Notes under the pieces: generated by a model
Told to the model about the DNA's origin: nothing
What the model saw: the letters and a program-made list of their open reading frames with translations, nothing else
Databases searched by the model: none
Made by a program: the position numbers and the translations under genes
Source of the DNA: DAXETY01 sp051155755
GTDB taxonomy: Bacteria > Desulfobacterota > Desulfobacteria > Desulfobacterales > SG8-13
Direction of reading: 5' to 3'
Assembly: GCA_051155755.1 (NCBI GenBank)
Contig: DAXETY010000047.1
Coordinates: 1-6,231, forward strand
Length of the DNA stretch: 6,231 nucleotides
Part shown: one piece after another, positions 5,709 to 6,231 of the stretch
How positions within the stretch are numbered: position 1 is the first letter of the stretch
Layout of the letters: each line of letters opens with the position of its first letter

Positions 5709-6230
5709 TCATTGGGGAATTGTCGGCATTTGCAGGCCGCTGCACATATTTCCCCTCTTGACCAGGCCGCGGAGCGGATTGCCGCCGAGGTGGTAGGCCA
5801 GAACAGCCGGCGAGCGGATCTCCCAGATCGCGAAGTCGGCCGCTTTTCCGCATTCCAGAGTGCCGATTTCCTTTTGAAGCCCCAGCGCTTTGGCTGCATT
5901 TCGGGTCGCCCCCGCCAATGCTTCCGCAGGCGTCAGCTCAAACAATACACAGGCCATGTTCATGGCCGTCGGCAGGGAAAAGCACGGGCTGGTTCCGGGA
6001 TTGCCGTCCGTGCTGACAGCCAGGGGAACCCCGGCCTTGCGCAGCGCCGCCACCGGCGGTTTGCGGGTTTCATGGAGAAAATAAAAAGCCGCCGGCAACA
6101 GCACGGCCACGCAGCCTCTTTCCGCCAGAACCGCGGCATCCTCCGGAGCCAGGTACTCTAAATGGTCCACGCTCAGGGCATCGTACCGGGAGGCCAAAAC
6201 CGCTCCTTTTGAGTCCGACAACTGTTCGGC
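5709..6230 (-). CDS. hutI: Imidazolonepropionase, C-terminal part (5' end outside window)
   Basis: Hydrolyses the imidazolone ring of 4-imidazolone-5-propionate to N-formimino-L-glutamate, the third step of histidine degradation; it is a cytoplasmic amidohydrolase with one metal ion. About 173 C-terminal codons are visible, ending in TGA at 5711-5709. The frame stays open to the right edge, starting AEQLSDSKGA. The TTG at 6221 is merely an internal Leu codon, not a start. DHLEY has its His at 6164-6162; VAVLLPAAFYFLHET, STDGNPGTSP and GGNPLR are family hallmarks. Aligning the AEQ stretch to residue 252 of the Bacillus enzyme puts this His at 272 and the metal-binding Asp of STDGN at 324, matching the known residues with no gap. 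The HxH metal pair and the His just before AEQ lie outside. It converges on ftcD, so it needs its own promoter, and it supplies FtcD's substrate. Confidence 0.94.
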   Translation of the reverse strand, partial: AEQLSDSKGAVLASRYDALSVDHLEYLAPEDAAVLAERGCVAVLLPAAFYFLHETRKPPVAALRKAGVPLAVSTDGNPGTSPCFSLPTAMNMACVLFELTPAEALAGATRNAAKALGLQKEIGTLECGKAADFAIWEIRSPAVLAYHLGGNPLRGLVKRGNMCSGLQMPTIPQ

Positions 6231-6231
6231 A

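Noticed and set aside
6219..6221. TTG as a possible start for a short hutI-like gene
   Set aside because: The frame stays open to the window edge with the family residues AEQ directly before it, and the spacing to the catalytic His and Asp fits full-length HutI, so this is an internal codon.

Overview
The window is a chromosomal stretch from a GC-rich bacterium, most likely an anaerobic Desulfobacterota (deltaproteobacterial) lineage. This assignment is an inference. It rests on the long, 673-residue type of urocanase, a bifunctional formiminotransferase-cyclodeaminase, and a PAS/coiled-coil/LuxR regulator of a kind abundant in sulfate reducers. No rRNA, tRNA, insertion sequence, phage gene or CRISPR array is visible.

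Layout. Positions 1-94 (minus strand) hold the first ~31 codons of a membrane or secreted protein that runs off the left edge. Positions 156-602 (minus) encode a small DUF123-type GIY-YIG protein. Positions 651-1535 (minus) encode a PAS-LuxR transcription factor, visibly AT-richer than its neighbours. A ~286-base regulatory gap (1536-1821) with an AT-rich core, a sigma-54-like element and TTCAA repeats separates this regulator from the divergent hutU. hutU (1822-3843, plus) and ftcD (3953-5581, plus) follow in the same orientation, 109 bases apart. hutI (5709-6230, minus, 5' part outside the window) converges on ftcD. The 127 bases between them hold a short in-frame stretch resembling the metal-binding motif of ureohydrolases, possibly a relic of a HutG-type gene.

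Function. HutU converts urocanate to imidazolonepropionate and HutI opens the ring to give N-formimino-glutamate. FtcD then moves the formimino group to tetrahydrofolate and deaminates it, releasing glutamate, ammonia and 5,10-methenyl-THF. The window therefore holds the last three steps of histidine degradation by the folate-dependent route; histidine ammonia-lyase (hutH) is not here. In an anaerobe the C1 unit could feed folate-dependent C1 metabolism. The PAS-LuxR protein is a positional candidate for local regulation, but the sequence does not prove that.

I see no clearly undescribed multi-gene system. The points most worth a second look are the ureohydrolase-like remnant after ftcD, the Leu in hutU where short urocanases carry their signature cysteine, and the regulatory elements upstream of hutU.
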